In this document: in pieces, positions 55,621-64,000 of the stretch
Position numbering within the stretch: position 1 is the first letter of the stretch
How the letters are laid out: every line of letters begins with the position of its first letter
DNA from: Candidatus Poribacteria bacterium
GTDB lineage: Bacteria; Poribacteria; WGA-4E; WGA-3G
Direction: 5' to 3'
Assembly: GCA_958295945.1 (NCBI GenBank)
Contig: OY282386.1
Location: 558,001-622,000, forward strand
DNA length: 64,000 nt
Program-made: the position numbers and the translations under genes
Notes under the pieces: model-generated
Databases searched by the model: none
Seen by the model: the letters and a program-made list of their open reading frames with translations, nothing else
Told to the model about the DNA's origin: nothing

Positions 55621-55798
55621 ATCTCAAAATGTCCCATTAATTCAAAAGTTTACTATAATAACTACTCGGTTAATGGTTTACATAGACTTGACATGTAGTA
55701 TCTAAACTACAAGACAATTTAGTTTTCACACACAATAAAGGAATTATAGTAAATAGACTATATATTGTCAAGTATAAAGAAACATATCAGTAATCATT

Positions 55799-56888
55799 CA
55801 GGACTTACGCATTTTTATAAAATGGTGTATACTATTCTATTATGACTACATGGACACAATCTAAAAAGAAGGAAAACCTATTTTCCGATTATTGTCAATT
55901 TTTGTTATCAAGTTTTACGAACTGGACGCAAACGTACTTTGGTGATCAGTCTGAGAAATGGAGCCATGATCAACTCAATCGTTTTTTGAGAAATGAGAAC
56001 ATTCCATCAAGCGAACTCTGGCAGTCTGTCCAGGATGACATTGAGTTTGATGATCAAGGGCACATTGCTTTTGATGATGTTGTGCTACCTAAACCGCATG
56101 CGAAAAAGATTGAAGCTCTCCGTCCTCAGTGGAGTGGTAGCGACAAAAAAGTCGTTGATGGCATCGGTATTGTAACGTGTCTCTATGTCAACCCAAAGAC
56201 GCAAGAGTATTGGATCATTGATTATCGCATTTACGACAAAGACCATGATGGAAAAACCAAAATAGACCATTTATTAGACATGCTGCAAAACGCGGTCTTC
56301 AAAAAACAACTCCCGTTTCGGACGGTGCTAATGGATAGTTGGTATGCATCCATGCAAGTCATGAAAGCGATTGAAAAACTTTCTAAGATTTATTATGTGC
56401 CACTGAAACGCAATCGTCTTGTAAACGATACGGACGGCGTTGAACCACACCAACAAGTCCAAAAGTTATCTTGGACACAGACAGAAACGCAACACGGAAA
56501 GCACGTGCACATCAAGAAGTTTCCAAAAGGGCATCAAGTGAAGTTGTTCCGGTTAGTCTCCTCTAACGGACGCACGGAATATATTGCGACAAACGATTTA
56601 TCTCAATCGGATGCGGATGCGACACGCCAAGAATGTCGCGTGCGTTGGAAGATTGAACAACTTCATCGTGAGATCAAACAAGTCACCGGTATTGGTAAAT
56701 GTCAATGCCGCAAGTTGCGTGCCCAAAGAAATCATATTGCTTGTTGTTTTCAAGTATGGGTCTGTTTGAAACGTGTTGCGCGCAAACATGGTAAAACAAT
56801 TTATGAACTAAAACAAAGTTTATTGGATGATTATATGCGATTTCAACTCTCTAATCCTTCAATAATTTTTAAAAATGCGTAAGTTCTG
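55799..56888. mobile_element. insertion sequence with CAGGACTTACGC ends
   Basis: Left CAGGACTTACGCATTTTT (55799) and right AAAAATGCGTAAGTTCTG (56871-56888) are inverse in 17 of 18 positions and enclose one transposase. No target duplication was recognised. Confidence 0.8.
55842..56882 (+). CDS. DDE transposase (IS701-like)
   Basis: 346 residues. HIAFDDVVLPKPHAK contains the first catalytic Asp pair, TVLMDSWYASMQVM the second Asp, and CRVRWKIEQLHREIKQVTG the Glu. This resembles IS701 and related families. The reading frame is open to the stop just inside the right repeat. The element's ends also bound a shorter MITE at 56933. Confidence 0.85.
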   Translation: MTTWTQSKKKENLFSDYCQFLLSSFTNWTQTYFGDQSEKWSHDQLNRFLRNENIPSSELWQSVQDDIEFDDQGHIAFDDVVLPKPHAKKIEALRPQWSGSDKKVVDGIGIVTCLYVNPKTQEYWIIDYRIYDKDHDGKTKIDHLLDMLQNAVFKKQLPFRTVLMDSWYASMQVMKAIEKLSKIYYVPLKRNRLVNDTDGVEPHQQVQKLSWTQTETQHGKHVHIKKFPKGHQVKLFRLVSSNGRTEYIATNDLSQSDADATRQECRVRWKIEQLHREIKQVTGIGKCQCRKLRAQRNHIACCFQVWVCLKRVARKHGKTIYELKQSLLDDYMRFQLSNPSIIFKNA

Positions 56889-56932
56889 TCATTTTTAGTT
56901 GACATTACCATAAAATCATGAAATAATATGTA

Positions 56933-57085
56933 CAGGACTTACGCCTTCCCCCTGATAAGGGGGTTAAAAAGTCGTTATTTCAATGATATTTCAGTGGTTT
57001 TTCTCCCCATACGCTATCGCTATGGGGTCCCGCCCCCGAAGTCCCCCTGATCAGGGGGACTTTAAGAGAAAATGCGTAAGTCCTG
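56933..57085. repeat. 153-bp MITE with CAGGACTTACGC ends
   Basis: Ends CAGGACTTACGC and GCGTAAGTCCTG are exact inverses and match the nearby IS. Inside are a 22-bp perfect palindrome (57040-57061) and CCCCATA/TATGGGG (57005-57027). A third copy of the right end lies at 57242-57253, and TTAAAAAGTCGTTAT at 56963 recurs inverted at 57199. Confidence 0.75.
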
Positions 57086-57087
57086 TT

Positions 57088-57150
57088 TAGGATCGATCTC
57101 CGAATCGCGACTGAACGCCTTGATAGTCGGGAATCGGAGTTCCCTCCTAC
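57088..57150. repeat. second copy of the GATCTCCGAATxGCGA repeat
   Basis: TAGGATCGATCTCCGAATC through AATCGGAGTTCCCTCCTAC, a variant of 55555-55620. Confidence 0.6.
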
Positions 57151-57315
57151 ACCTACAAAGTGTATAAGTAATTACGGATTTTACTATAAAATACCAAAAT
57201 AACGACTTTTTAAGTCCGATATTCCTTTTTCTGCTCAATTTGCGTAAGTCCTGATGTATAAGAAGTTATGTCAAAATACTTTGTATGTAAAACATCTTTC
57301 AATGATGTAGTAAGA

Positions 57316-57336
57316 ATATCAAGATAGTCTTGATAT
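57316..57336. promoter_or_regulatory. inverted repeat, possible operator
   Basis: ATATCAAGA TAG TCTTGATAT, a perfect 9-bp dyad with 3-base centre, 87 bases before the binding-protein start. No regulator gene is beside it. Confidence 0.35.
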
Positions 57337-57422
57337 GATATTTTTTCACATAAACAGGTTGTGGTTGAAGTATATTGTTAAATGACCATAGCTAACGTTA
57401 CTTTAATTTATATGGGAGAATT

Positions 57423-58616
57423 ATGATGACAATTAGAAAATTTTCAGTGTTTATGATTACATTTGCTTTCATCGCATTGGTTGTTGGCCTTACAGGTTGC
57501 GAAAAAGCAATGGAAATGATGCCTGATGGAGAAATGCCTGATGGAGGAATGCCTGAGATTAAAATTGGTGTTGCAGTGGCAGAAACCGGAGAGAACGCAG
57601 TACCATACGGACTTCCAATGTTACGGGGACTTCAATTAGCACAAGAAGAACTTAATATGATGGGTGCAAACATAATGTTTGTAAGTAAAGACAATATGAG
57701 TACCGAAGAAGGGGCGAAGGCTGCTGTTCAGTCGTTGGTTGATCAAGGTGTTCCCGCCATCATTGGTGTAGGGGTTTCAACAGACCTTGAAGAAGCATTT
57801 CCAATTGCACAAAAAGCTGGTGTGATTGCATTTAGTCCGATCTCATCTGCTGCTGGCTTAAGTGGTAAGATTGGAAATTATGTCTTCCGCGCCGGTATCG
57901 CCACAAATATCTTGGTTCCAGGTGGTGTGGCGAAGACTTTGGCTACGCTGAATTATGCAAATGTAGCAGTGATATATGATATGGCTGACACCTATTCCAC
58001 AAGCGTAAAGGGCGAACTGGAGAAAGCACTTAGTGCGAATAATGTCATGATTCAGCATACAGCAACATTTAATACCCATGATAAAGATTTTTCTACACAA
58101 TTAACTGAAATAATGAGCCTGGATCCGCAGCCTGATGCCCTTTTTATTGCTGGTCTTTCTGCGGAAATGGTTCTGATTATGAAAAAAGTTGGTGAACTTG
58201 GCATCACCACTCAATTAATTGTTCCCGATTTAACCAATGCAGAAGTGACTGCAGTGGGTGATGCTGCTGAAGGTGCCTATGCATTTGCTGGTTGGTCAAG
58301 TAAGTCAGAGACACCTGGAAACCAAAAATTTGTTCAGGCTTATATGGCGAAATACGAAGGTAGAGCACCCGAACCTTGGGCTGCACAAGCTTATGCGACT
58401 CTCTATATTCTCGCCGATGCGATAGAAAAAGCAACATCAACAGACGAAAAAGCAACATCAACAGACCCTATGGCAATACGAGATGCATTAGCGAAGACTT
58501 CACATCTTCCCACCATTTTAGGTCCTTTCTCTTTTGATCCTATGGGAGAAGCGATCTATGAAGATATTGAAGCGATTGTCCAGAAAGTTGAGAATGGAAT
58601 ACTTGTAGACCAATAA
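57423..58616 (+). CDS. branched-chain amino acid-type ABC substrate-binding lipoprotein (LivK-like)
   Basis: 397 residues. Lipobox VGLTGC with Cys about 26, then a Met-rich repeat MPDGEMPDGGMPE. The Peripla_BP_6 fold follows: KIGVAVAETGENAVPYG, IGVGVSTDLEE, DTYSTSVKGELEKAL and GLSAEMVLIMKKVGE. A direct repeat EKATSTD (two copies) sits near residue 345. No permease or ATPase genes of a Liv-type system are adjacent, so this is an orphan binding protein or a sensor partner. The ligand is not known. Confidence 0.85.
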   Translation: MMTIRKFSVFMITFAFIALVVGLTGCEKAMEMMPDGEMPDGGMPEIKIGVAVAETGENAVPYGLPMLRGLQLAQEELNMMGANIMFVSKDNMSTEEGAKAAVQSLVDQGVPAIIGVGVSTDLEEAFPIAQKAGVIAFSPISSAAGLSGKIGNYVFRAGIATNILVPGGVAKTLATLNYANVAVIYDMADTYSTSVKGELEKALSANNVMIQHTATFNTHDKDFSTQLTEIMSLDPQPDALFIAGLSAEMVLIMKKVGELGITTQLIVPDLTNAEVTAVGDAAEGAYAFAGWSSKSETPGNQKFVQAYMAKYEGRAPEPWAAQAYATLYILADAIEKATSTDEKATSTDPMAIRDALAKTSHLPTILGPFSFDPMGEAIYEDIEAIVQKVENGILVDQ

Positions 58617-58644
58617 TTTCGTTGATTTGTCTATACCAGTTCAA

Positions 58645-58691
58645 ATAGCCTTCTCATCAGCAAACATAACAGATGAGAAGGTTATTTTTTT
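58645..58691 (+). terminator. intrinsic terminator of the binding-protein gene
   Basis: 14-bp stem (ATAGCCTTCTCATC with GATGAGAAGGTTAT, one G-T pair), 13-base loop, then seven T. It also ends convergent transcription toward the peptidase gene. Confidence 0.85.
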
Positions 58692-58718
58692 ACATGTTTT
58701 CACCATTCAATTGAGAAA

Positions 58719-61694
58719 TTAATTCCGTGCTTCCGGTGTAATCTTTAGTTTTATCTCTTTCCCATCCCGCATCACTACAATTTCTATGGGTTCTCCAACT
58801 TTCACACCGTCAAGTGAGTATGTGTAGTCATAGATATTAGCAATCTTTTTTCCACCTAACCCAACGATGACATCTCCGCTCTTAATACCTGCTTTATCTG
58901 CAGGACCGCCCGCGCGAACCCCAGAAAGTTTGACACCTTCGTCTTCGGTGGCATAATCTGGAATAGTGCCTAAATATACTCTCAGGTTGTCACGACTTCC
59001 TTCCTCGGACTGATTCCGTGCTACATCCAGATATTCAGGTCGTTCCTCCGCACTAATCAGATCTGAAATAATGCCATAAGCCAAGTTTGAAATGCGTTCT
59101 AATCCAGCATAGTTGAGCGTTTCAGGATCATCTGTTGGTTTGTTATAGTTTTGGTGTAGACCGGTAAAGAAACTGAGGACAGGCACTTTTTTCGGATAAA
59201 AGGCAGTTACATCGGTTGGCATGTATGGATCATTTATCAAGTTCAGATTTAATCCGACTAACACATTGCGTTTTTCAATATACTTTGTCCATATAGGTGA
59301 AGATCCAATACCTTGAAGGATAAGTTTATTGTTGCGGAGTCGTCCTACCATATCAAAATTGAGGTAACCTGCGGAATTCTCTAATGGAATAGTGGGTTTG
59401 TTGACATAATGTGTGGACCCAATAAGACCCAGTTCTTCACCTGACCAGAGTGCGAAAACAATCCCACGTTTGAACTTTTCAGGATGATTTTGGCGATCAG
59501 CAGTGAACATCTCAGCTAATTTGAGGACAACAGCAGTGCCAGATGCGTTATCATCAGCACCGTTATGGATTTTGGTTTTTTCTTCACCTTTTGCCATTGA
59601 TCCGACTTCTCCGAAACCGATATGATCGTAGTGTGCGCCGACTATAATGTATTCGTTTTCATCACTTTGTTCAGTAGGCGGAAGCATTGCCAGGACATTG
59701 TTGTCGGATTTTCTTATTTTTTCTAATGAGGCAACAATCTTGATTTTAACATCAGGTAGTAGAAATTCTCCAACATGGTGGGGGTTTTCAATATCGAGTT
59801 CAGACTGGACCTCTTTCAAGTTTTTTCCAACAGTGGCTAAGATCGTCCTTGCGACTGTATCGGTAATTGAAGCGGCGACTATTCCGCAATCTGCACTTCT
59901 ATTGTCAAAAGTGATAGGAATAACCTTACCAGCGTTAGGAGAATTGGGACCGGCAACGGTGAGGAATGCTTTAGCACCGTTTTCGCGTGCTTGAATAGCC
60001 TTGTAACGTATCCCTGCAAAGCGAATTAATTGCTGTCTTCGTTCTTTTGAAACACCCTCGGGAACATAACGAAGTGCGATAACAATTTTATCCTTCACAT
60101 CAATTCCTGCATAAGAATTATAACCTGAGTCACCTGTTTCAGACAATCCATAACCGACAAATGCAACTTCACCTTCAACGATACCATTATTTGAGAAAGA
60201 GAAAGGAAGGAAATCATCTTCAACCTTGAATTCCATAAGTTCCTCATTTCCATCAAACTTGCGTGTGAGATGGAACTTATTCTGTTCTAAAATAACTTTA
60301 CTTCCACCGTTAAACTCGAATGCCTGAAAAAATCCATTATCTTCACCTGCAGGTTGTAGATTGAGTTGCGTAAATTGCTCTACGATGTATTCAGCAGCGA
60401 GTTTTGATCCTTTAGACCCACTCATTCGTCCTTCTAATGAGTCGTCAGCGAGGAATTCAACATGCTGCTGAATTCTAGTCTTTATTTCTGTATCAAAATC
60501 AGCGAAGGAAATATCTTCTTGATAATTTTCTGCTTGATCTGGATTACTCAAGAACCTACTTCTTGGTGAGAGTGAAATCGCCTCCAAGGCTGCCTCGTGA
60601 TCCCACATAGCGATGTAGAGCTGTGAGACCTTTTGGTTGTTTCGATTAGAAGTCCAGCATAGTCTGTTTCCATCTGGTGAAAAAACAGGGAGGCCATCAA
60701 ATCCATCTGTTGAAGTAATCTGAACGGGTTCGTGTCTTCCGTTTGCATCAACAAGGAATAACTCAAAATTAGAAAATCCGAGTTTGTTTGATGCAAAGAT
60801 CACATACTCACCACTTGGATGGAAATATGGTGCCCATGACATACTGTTGAAATTAGTGAGTCTCTGAACATCAGTGCCATCCAACCGCATTGTGTAGATG
60901 TCCGCAGTTGCACCGTCCTTTGAGAAATGTCGCCATACGATATGTTGTCCATCTGGCGTAAAGAATGGCCCCCCATCATATCCATCCCAATCTGTCAATC
61001 GTCTTTGATTAGAGCCATCGGCATTCATGATATAGATTTCACCGAAATAGGAGGGATCCACTTCAAGTTGTTTGAGGTCTTTAGGTGATAGTTCACTCTT
61101 TGGATATGCATGTCGCAAGGAGCAAAAGACGATATATTTACCATCAGGAGAATATGAACCTTCAGCATCGTAGCCGTGTGCGTCTGTTAGTTGCTTAAGG
61201 TTACTGCCATCTTGATTTGCAGAGAAGATATCCATCATCTCATCGTAATCCCAACTATAGCGGCGTTCCTCTCCCGACTCTCTGAATTTGATTTCTTCTT
61301 CTTGCTTTACCTTTGCGTAGATATCGTGATGTGTAGATGCGTATAAAACTTCATCTGTTCCGGCACGAAAGAATGCACAGGTGGTTTTACCGATACCGGG
61401 AGAAACACGATGCGTATCTCCTGTTAGTAAATTCAGGAGATATATTTGATAGAAAGGATTGTCAGGTTCTCGTTCACTTTGGAAAATCAATGCGTTGCCA
61501 TCTTCAGAGAAATACCCTTCGCCTGCACGTTTTCCATCATAAGTGAGTTGTCGGACATTTGTGAGAAACCGTGCCTCATCAACAGTTTTCTTCTCTGTTT
61601 CCTCGGCAGTTGTGTTTGGATTTTCTGCGTAAATTGTTAGAGATGCAGCAAATAGGATCAAGCAGAACAGACAGATCCATTTGAGACGGTGCAT
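58719..61694 (-). CDS. TolB-like propeller / M28 peptidase / PDZ protein
   Basis: 991 residues from ATG 61694, preceded by GGAGGGAATAAT; a frame to 61730 is open but has no such site. Signal LKWICLFCLILFAASLTIYA. Residues 40-400: TolB-type propeller blades (FSEDGNALIFQSER, YSPDGKYIVFCSLR and repeats). About 430-690: PA-like insert. M28 zinc site: AHYDHIG (His), GADDNASG (Asp), LWSGEELGLIG (Glu), FDMVGRL (Asp), LHQNYNKPTDD (His). The C-terminus is PDZ (GIKSGDVIVGLGG). It is an exported aminopeptidase or carboxypeptidase-type enzyme; the substrate is unknown. Confidence 0.88.
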   Translation of the reverse strand: MHRLKWICLFCLILFAASLTIYAENPNTTAEETEKKTVDEARFLTNVRQLTYDGKRAGEGYFSEDGNALIFQSEREPDNPFYQIYLLNLLTGDTHRVSPGIGKTTCAFFRAGTDEVLYASTHHDIYAKVKQEEEIKFRESGEERRYSWDYDEMMDIFSANQDGSNLKQLTDAHGYDAEGSYSPDGKYIVFCSLRHAYPKSELSPKDLKQLEVDPSYFGEIYIMNADGSNQRRLTDWDGYDGGPFFTPDGQHIVWRHFSKDGATADIYTMRLDGTDVQRLTNFNSMSWAPYFHPSGEYVIFASNKLGFSNFELFLVDANGRHEPVQITSTDGFDGLPVFSPDGNRLCWTSNRNNQKVSQLYIAMWDHEAALEAISLSPRSRFLSNPDQAENYQEDISFADFDTEIKTRIQQHVEFLADDSLEGRMSGSKGSKLAAEYIVEQFTQLNLQPAGEDNGFFQAFEFNGGSKVILEQNKFHLTRKFDGNEELMEFKVEDDFLPFSFSNNGIVEGEVAFVGYGLSETGDSGYNSYAGIDVKDKIVIALRYVPEGVSKERRQQLIRFAGIRYKAIQARENGAKAFLTVAGPNSPNAGKVIPITFDNRSADCGIVAASITDTVARTILATVGKNLKEVQSELDIENPHHVGEFLLPDVKIKIVASLEKIRKSDNNVLAMLPPTEQSDENEYIIVGAHYDHIGFGEVGSMAKGEEKTKIHNGADDNASGTAVVLKLAEMFTADRQNHPEKFKRGIVFALWSGEELGLIGSTHYVNKPTIPLENSAGYLNFDMVGRLRNNKLILQGIGSSPIWTKYIEKRNVLVGLNLNLINDPYMPTDVTAFYPKKVPVLSFFTGLHQNYNKPTDDPETLNYAGLERISNLAYGIISDLISAEERPEYLDVARNQSEEGSRDNLRVYLGTIPDYATEDEGVKLSGVRAGGPADKAGIKSGDVIVGLGGKKIANIYDYTYSLDGVKVGEPIEIVVMRDGKEIKLKITPEARN

Positions 61695-61756
61695 ATTATT
61701 CCCTCCATGGTGCGATTCGCCTTGTGGCATGTAATTTGCGTTTGATGTTGGTGATT

Positions 61757-62608
61757 CTACAGATATTCAGCTGCTTTCTGTTTAAGGAATGCGAGTCCAT
61801 CTGTAGCGAGACTTTCAGCACTGGGTGCTATATCGCGCCAGATACATGTTGCTGCGGCAATCTCCTTCACTGCAGGCGTAAAGGACTCAATTACGAGCCA
61901 TCTATCATAATTGACCTTTGCCAATGCGCTGAAAACACCGTCCCAATCAACAAGTCCTGTGCCGGGTGTTCCCCTATCATTTTCACAACAGTGCATGTGG
62001 TGTAGGTAATCTCCTGTGTTAAGAATAGCATCAGCTTGGTTCTTTTCTTCAATGTTCATGTGGAATGTGTCTAGATGAACTTTGAAATATGGACTATCTA
62101 CCGCTTTACAGAGTTTAACAGCATCTTCTGCGATGTTGACGAAATAAGTTTCAAACCGGTTGAGAGGTTCACTTGCGAGTGTGACTCCATGTTTACCACC
62201 GAATTCTGCGACTTCCTGTAGTCCTTCAACACACCATTCCCATTCTTGATCGTTTCTACCGCGTCCAACAAGGTTACCAACGGCACTATACATTGGTCCT
62301 ACGAGGGTATCTGCCCCTAATTCTGCGATGACCTCAATTGTGCGTTTGAGATATTCTCTTCCGTTTTTTCGAATAGCAGGATCTTCGTCAATAGGATTCC
62401 TATCCCCTGCCATGATGTTGCATCCGATTGTTTCGATTCTAGTATCTTTGAGTAGTGCTTGTGTGTATGGAATGTCCACGGTTTCAGGGTCAAAGACAGG
62501 TATTTCAACACCATCAAATCCCATTTCAGCGACCTTCGGTATTAGGTCTGCGGTTTCTTTGTCAAACTTATCTGCCCATAGTAATAAATTCACACCAAAT
62601 TTTGGCAT
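61757..62608 (-). CDS. sugar phosphate isomerase/epimerase (TIM barrel)
   Basis: 283 residues. Xylose-isomerase-like AP endonuclease 2 fold: GFDGVEIPVF, YFKVHLDTFHMN with Asp and His metal ligands, and WLVIESFTPAV with the last Glu. It resembles the D-tagatose/D-psicose 3-epimerase group, which epimerises ketoses using a divalent metal. It starts at ATG 62608 behind AAGGAGAAC. Often seen beside Gfo/Idh dehydrogenases; here the nearest is at 46.5 kb, so linkage is weak. Confidence 0.85.
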   Translation of the reverse strand: MPKFGVNLLLWADKFDKETADLIPKVAEMGFDGVEIPVFDPETVDIPYTQALLKDTRIETIGCNIMAGDRNPIDEDPAIRKNGREYLKRTIEVIAELGADTLVGPMYSAVGNLVGRGRNDQEWEWCVEGLQEVAEFGGKHGVTLASEPLNRFETYFVNIAEDAVKLCKAVDSPYFKVHLDTFHMNIEEKNQADAILNTGDYLHHMHCCENDRGTPGTGLVDWDGVFSALAKVNYDRWLVIESFTPAVKEIAAATCIWRDIAPSAESLATDGLAFLKQKAAEYL

Positions 62609-62642
62609 AATCTGTTGTTCTCCTTATGTTCAATTTGCTTTT

Positions 62643-62671
62643 AATTTAGCACAATTATGTCTCGATTTCAA
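62643..62671 (-). promoter_or_regulatory. promoter of the isomerase gene
   Basis: Minus strand: TTGAAA, 17 bases, TAAATT, 35 bases before the start codon. Confidence 0.5.
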
Positions 62672-62795
62672 GATGTTTGTGGTGTATGTGCGGGGATATT
62701 TAGTTTTAAGAAATACCAACTGAACGGCGTTACTGAAAGTTTATATTTTGAGTCGCGTTAAGATACACTCTACCTTTCTTCATAAATGTTAATGG

Positions 62796-62949
62796 TAGTA
62801 GACACACTCCGTGTGCCGTCTATCCTGTACTCTAAGGTATACGGCACACGGAGTGTGCCTACTACTATGCATTGCTTTATATGAACGGATTCCTGAAAAT
62901 CTTCAATCTCTTATTAACCGTGTGCCTACTACTATGCATTGCTTTATAT
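62796..62949. repeat. TAGTAGxCAC palindrome and 30-bp direct repeat
   Basis: In the 388-base gap between isomerase and redoxin. 62796-62819 and 62841-62864 are inverse arms of the family also seen at 15681. 62853-62882 is repeated exactly at 62920-62949 (starts GTGTGCCTACTACTATGC). An ISAs1-type end, GGGATATTTAGTTTTAAG, is at 62695-62712. Confidence 0.65.
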
Positions 62950-62996
62950 TGATATGCGAAAAAATGTATCAGAATTACCGAAAACTATGATAAATA

Positions 62997-63728
62997 CTAT
63001 TTCAATGTATCTAACAGAAAACCTATGATTGTTTTCATGTTTTCAATAATGTGTGTAATTTGTTCGTGGTAGATTACAGGTTTTTCAACGGGTAGGTCAG
63101 GTAGGTGGATTGTGCATCCGAAGGCAGGGGTTTCTTTGATCTTAACCTCTTTTCCACTCAAAACTGCGACTAATGCATCTTTCAAATAATTGTGTCTCAC
63201 GCGGGTTACGTAGCGATTGTCGTCAATCGGACCTCGGTAGCGTAAAACTGCAGTAGTATCAATAAGGTGTGCTTGAGGTGTCATCGTGGCATCGAGATGA
63301 CGCGCTAAACTACCATCTATGTCTTTTACAATTGGAAACAGATATTCTGCTTTTTTCAAATATGCCTGAACATCTTCTGCAGAGTCGTTTTCGTTTGAAT
63401 AGACCCCTACGATAGTTACGTGTTTGTCTTTAAATTCTTTGTGCATCCTCTTTAGTCGCATTGCATATCTTTGTGCGACTGGACATTCGGCAGAAAGGAA
63501 CACAAAAATGACTGGTCCCTGTTGTGTGAGTGATAATATGGTATGTGTGTTTCCATTCAATGATGTGAATCTAATATCTGAGAACTTTGTTCCTATTGAT
63601 ACATTTTGTGATTGTATCGTTTTTTCTTGAATGACGCGATGTTTTTTGGGAATAGTATATTCTGACTGAGTAAGTGCTACTATCGGCAGGTTGAATATGA
63701 GGAGGACTGAGAGAATTATATGTTTCAT
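62997..63728 (-). CDS. secreted redoxin (thioredoxin-fold, AhpC/TSA-like)
   Basis: 243 residues with a signal (IILSVLLIFNLPIVALTQS). The thioredoxin-like domain starts near residue 45. FVFLSAECPVAQRYAMRLKRM carries one Cys, in a CPVA context, where CxxC redoxins would have a second. HLDATMTPQAHLID contains the cis-Pro. C-terminal GCTIHLP has another Cys. It likely handles periplasmic thiols or peroxides as a one-Cys redoxin. A consensus promoter precedes it. Confidence 0.82.
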   Translation of the reverse strand: MKHIILSVLLIFNLPIVALTQSEYTIPKKHRVIQEKTIQSQNVSIGTKFSDIRFTSLNGNTHTILSLTQQGPVIFVFLSAECPVAQRYAMRLKRMHKEFKDKHVTIVGVYSNENDSAEDVQAYLKKAEYLFPIVKDIDGSLARHLDATMTPQAHLIDTTAVLRYRGPIDDNRYVTRVRHNYLKDALVAVLSGKEVKIKETPAFGCTIHLPDLPVEKPVIYHEQITHIIENMKTIIGFLLDTLK

Positions 63729-63772
63729 CTTCAGATGTTATAGAACACTGTTATGGATTACTTGTTTAAAAT

Positions 63773-63801
63773 AGTATAAGGTTTAGTCTTCAGAATGTCA
63801 A
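63773..63801 (-). promoter_or_regulatory. consensus sigma-70-type promoter of the redoxin gene
   Basis: Minus strand: TTGACA, 17-base spacer, TATACT, 45 bases before the ATG. The remaining 63802-64000 holds a short CAACAATCGTGGTTAGAGG repeat and the dyad GGCGAGGT...ACCTCGCC, and no gene. Confidence 0.65.
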
Positions 63802-64000
63802 CTGAATTTTAGGTGGATTGGGTTATTTTGTGGTATCTGTCGTAGTTAGGTCTCAGATTCTAATGTTAAGTCTCATGAAATGGGGTAGTTCCTACTCCAA
63901 CAATCGTGGTTAGAGGGCAATTTTATGGTAAATTATTGAATTTATTCTACACATTGCTGAGGCGAGGTTAGTAGACCTCGCCTACCGTTGATAGAAAGTG

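Noticed and set aside
63729-64000. Possible tRNA or small RNA at the right end
   Set aside because: I found no cloverleaf or other recognisable RNA; only a promoter and short repeats.

Overview
This is an AT-rich bacterial chromosome segment with no phage structural genes, no rRNA and no tRNA that I could recognise. The gene content suggests a free-living or symbiotic bacterium of the Candidatus Poribacteria type or a relative. The pointers are many single-copy catabolic enzymes (Gfo/Idh dehydrogenase, sugar-phosphate isomerase, amidohydrolase, FAH and M55 families), formylglycine-enzyme-like lipoproteins, AAA-nuclease proteins and dense small transposons. That placement is inferred from family content and was not tested by phylogeny. 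UGA, UAA and UAG are all used as stops, and several promoters look like ordinary sigma-70 sites (TTGACA, 17 bases, TATACT).

Layout. 1-7.5 kb: 3' part of acetyl-CoA synthetase, a sulfopyruvate-decarboxylase-alpha-like protein, moeA, an alpha/beta hydrolase, then (minus strand) a MATE exporter coupled to a two-domain rhodanese, a D-aminopeptidase and a glyoxalase. The rhodanese is the most striking gene here. Its catalytic-cysteine codon is an in-frame TGA, and the reading frame continues for 44 perfectly rhodanese-like residues, so it may be a selenoprotein. 7.6-10.6 kb: a two-gene unit of FRG-TPR protein plus DNA methyltransferase with a nuclease-like tail, a candidate defence module. 10.8-19.5 kb: multiheme cytochrome c with TPRs, an FAH/SDR pair, an Nramp-like transporter and a double FGE-like lipoprotein.

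19.5-32 kb (minus strand): a tetrapyrrole cluster. In transcription order it is hemB, hemL, polyprenyl synthase, a tandem-duplicated siroheme dehydrogenase, ccsA/hemX, (AAA-nuclease and a TnpB element inserted), hemA, hemC, and a cobA-hemD fusion. Together these cover glutamyl-tRNA to uroporphyrinogen III and on to precorrin-2 and sirohydrochlorin. Upstream of hemB, 32-37.8 kb holds five tandem paralogous secreted proteins (six domain copies). They are probably expressed from one strong promoter at 37.9 kb, and the last is translationally coupled to hemB.

38-46.4 kb: an ISAs1 element, an aldo/keto reductase, gatB, a MvaI/BcnI-type restriction-modification system with two methyltransferases, and an orphan potA. 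46.5-52.3 kb: Gfo/Idh dehydrogenase, a DUF433/DUF5615 toxin-antitoxin pair, GNAT acetyltransferase, NHL-repeat protein and amidohydrolase. 52.4-57.3 kb is a transposon-rich zone with a 656-bp MITE carrying a perfect 8-bp target duplication, an IS4-type element nested inside an ISAs1-like MITE, a second transposase element and its derived MITE. 57.4-64 kb: a periplasmic amino-acid-binding lipoprotein, a TolB-propeller/M28 peptidase/PDZ protein, a sugar-phosphate isomerase and a secreted redoxin. Short palindromic repeats of several families occur in most of the long gaps.
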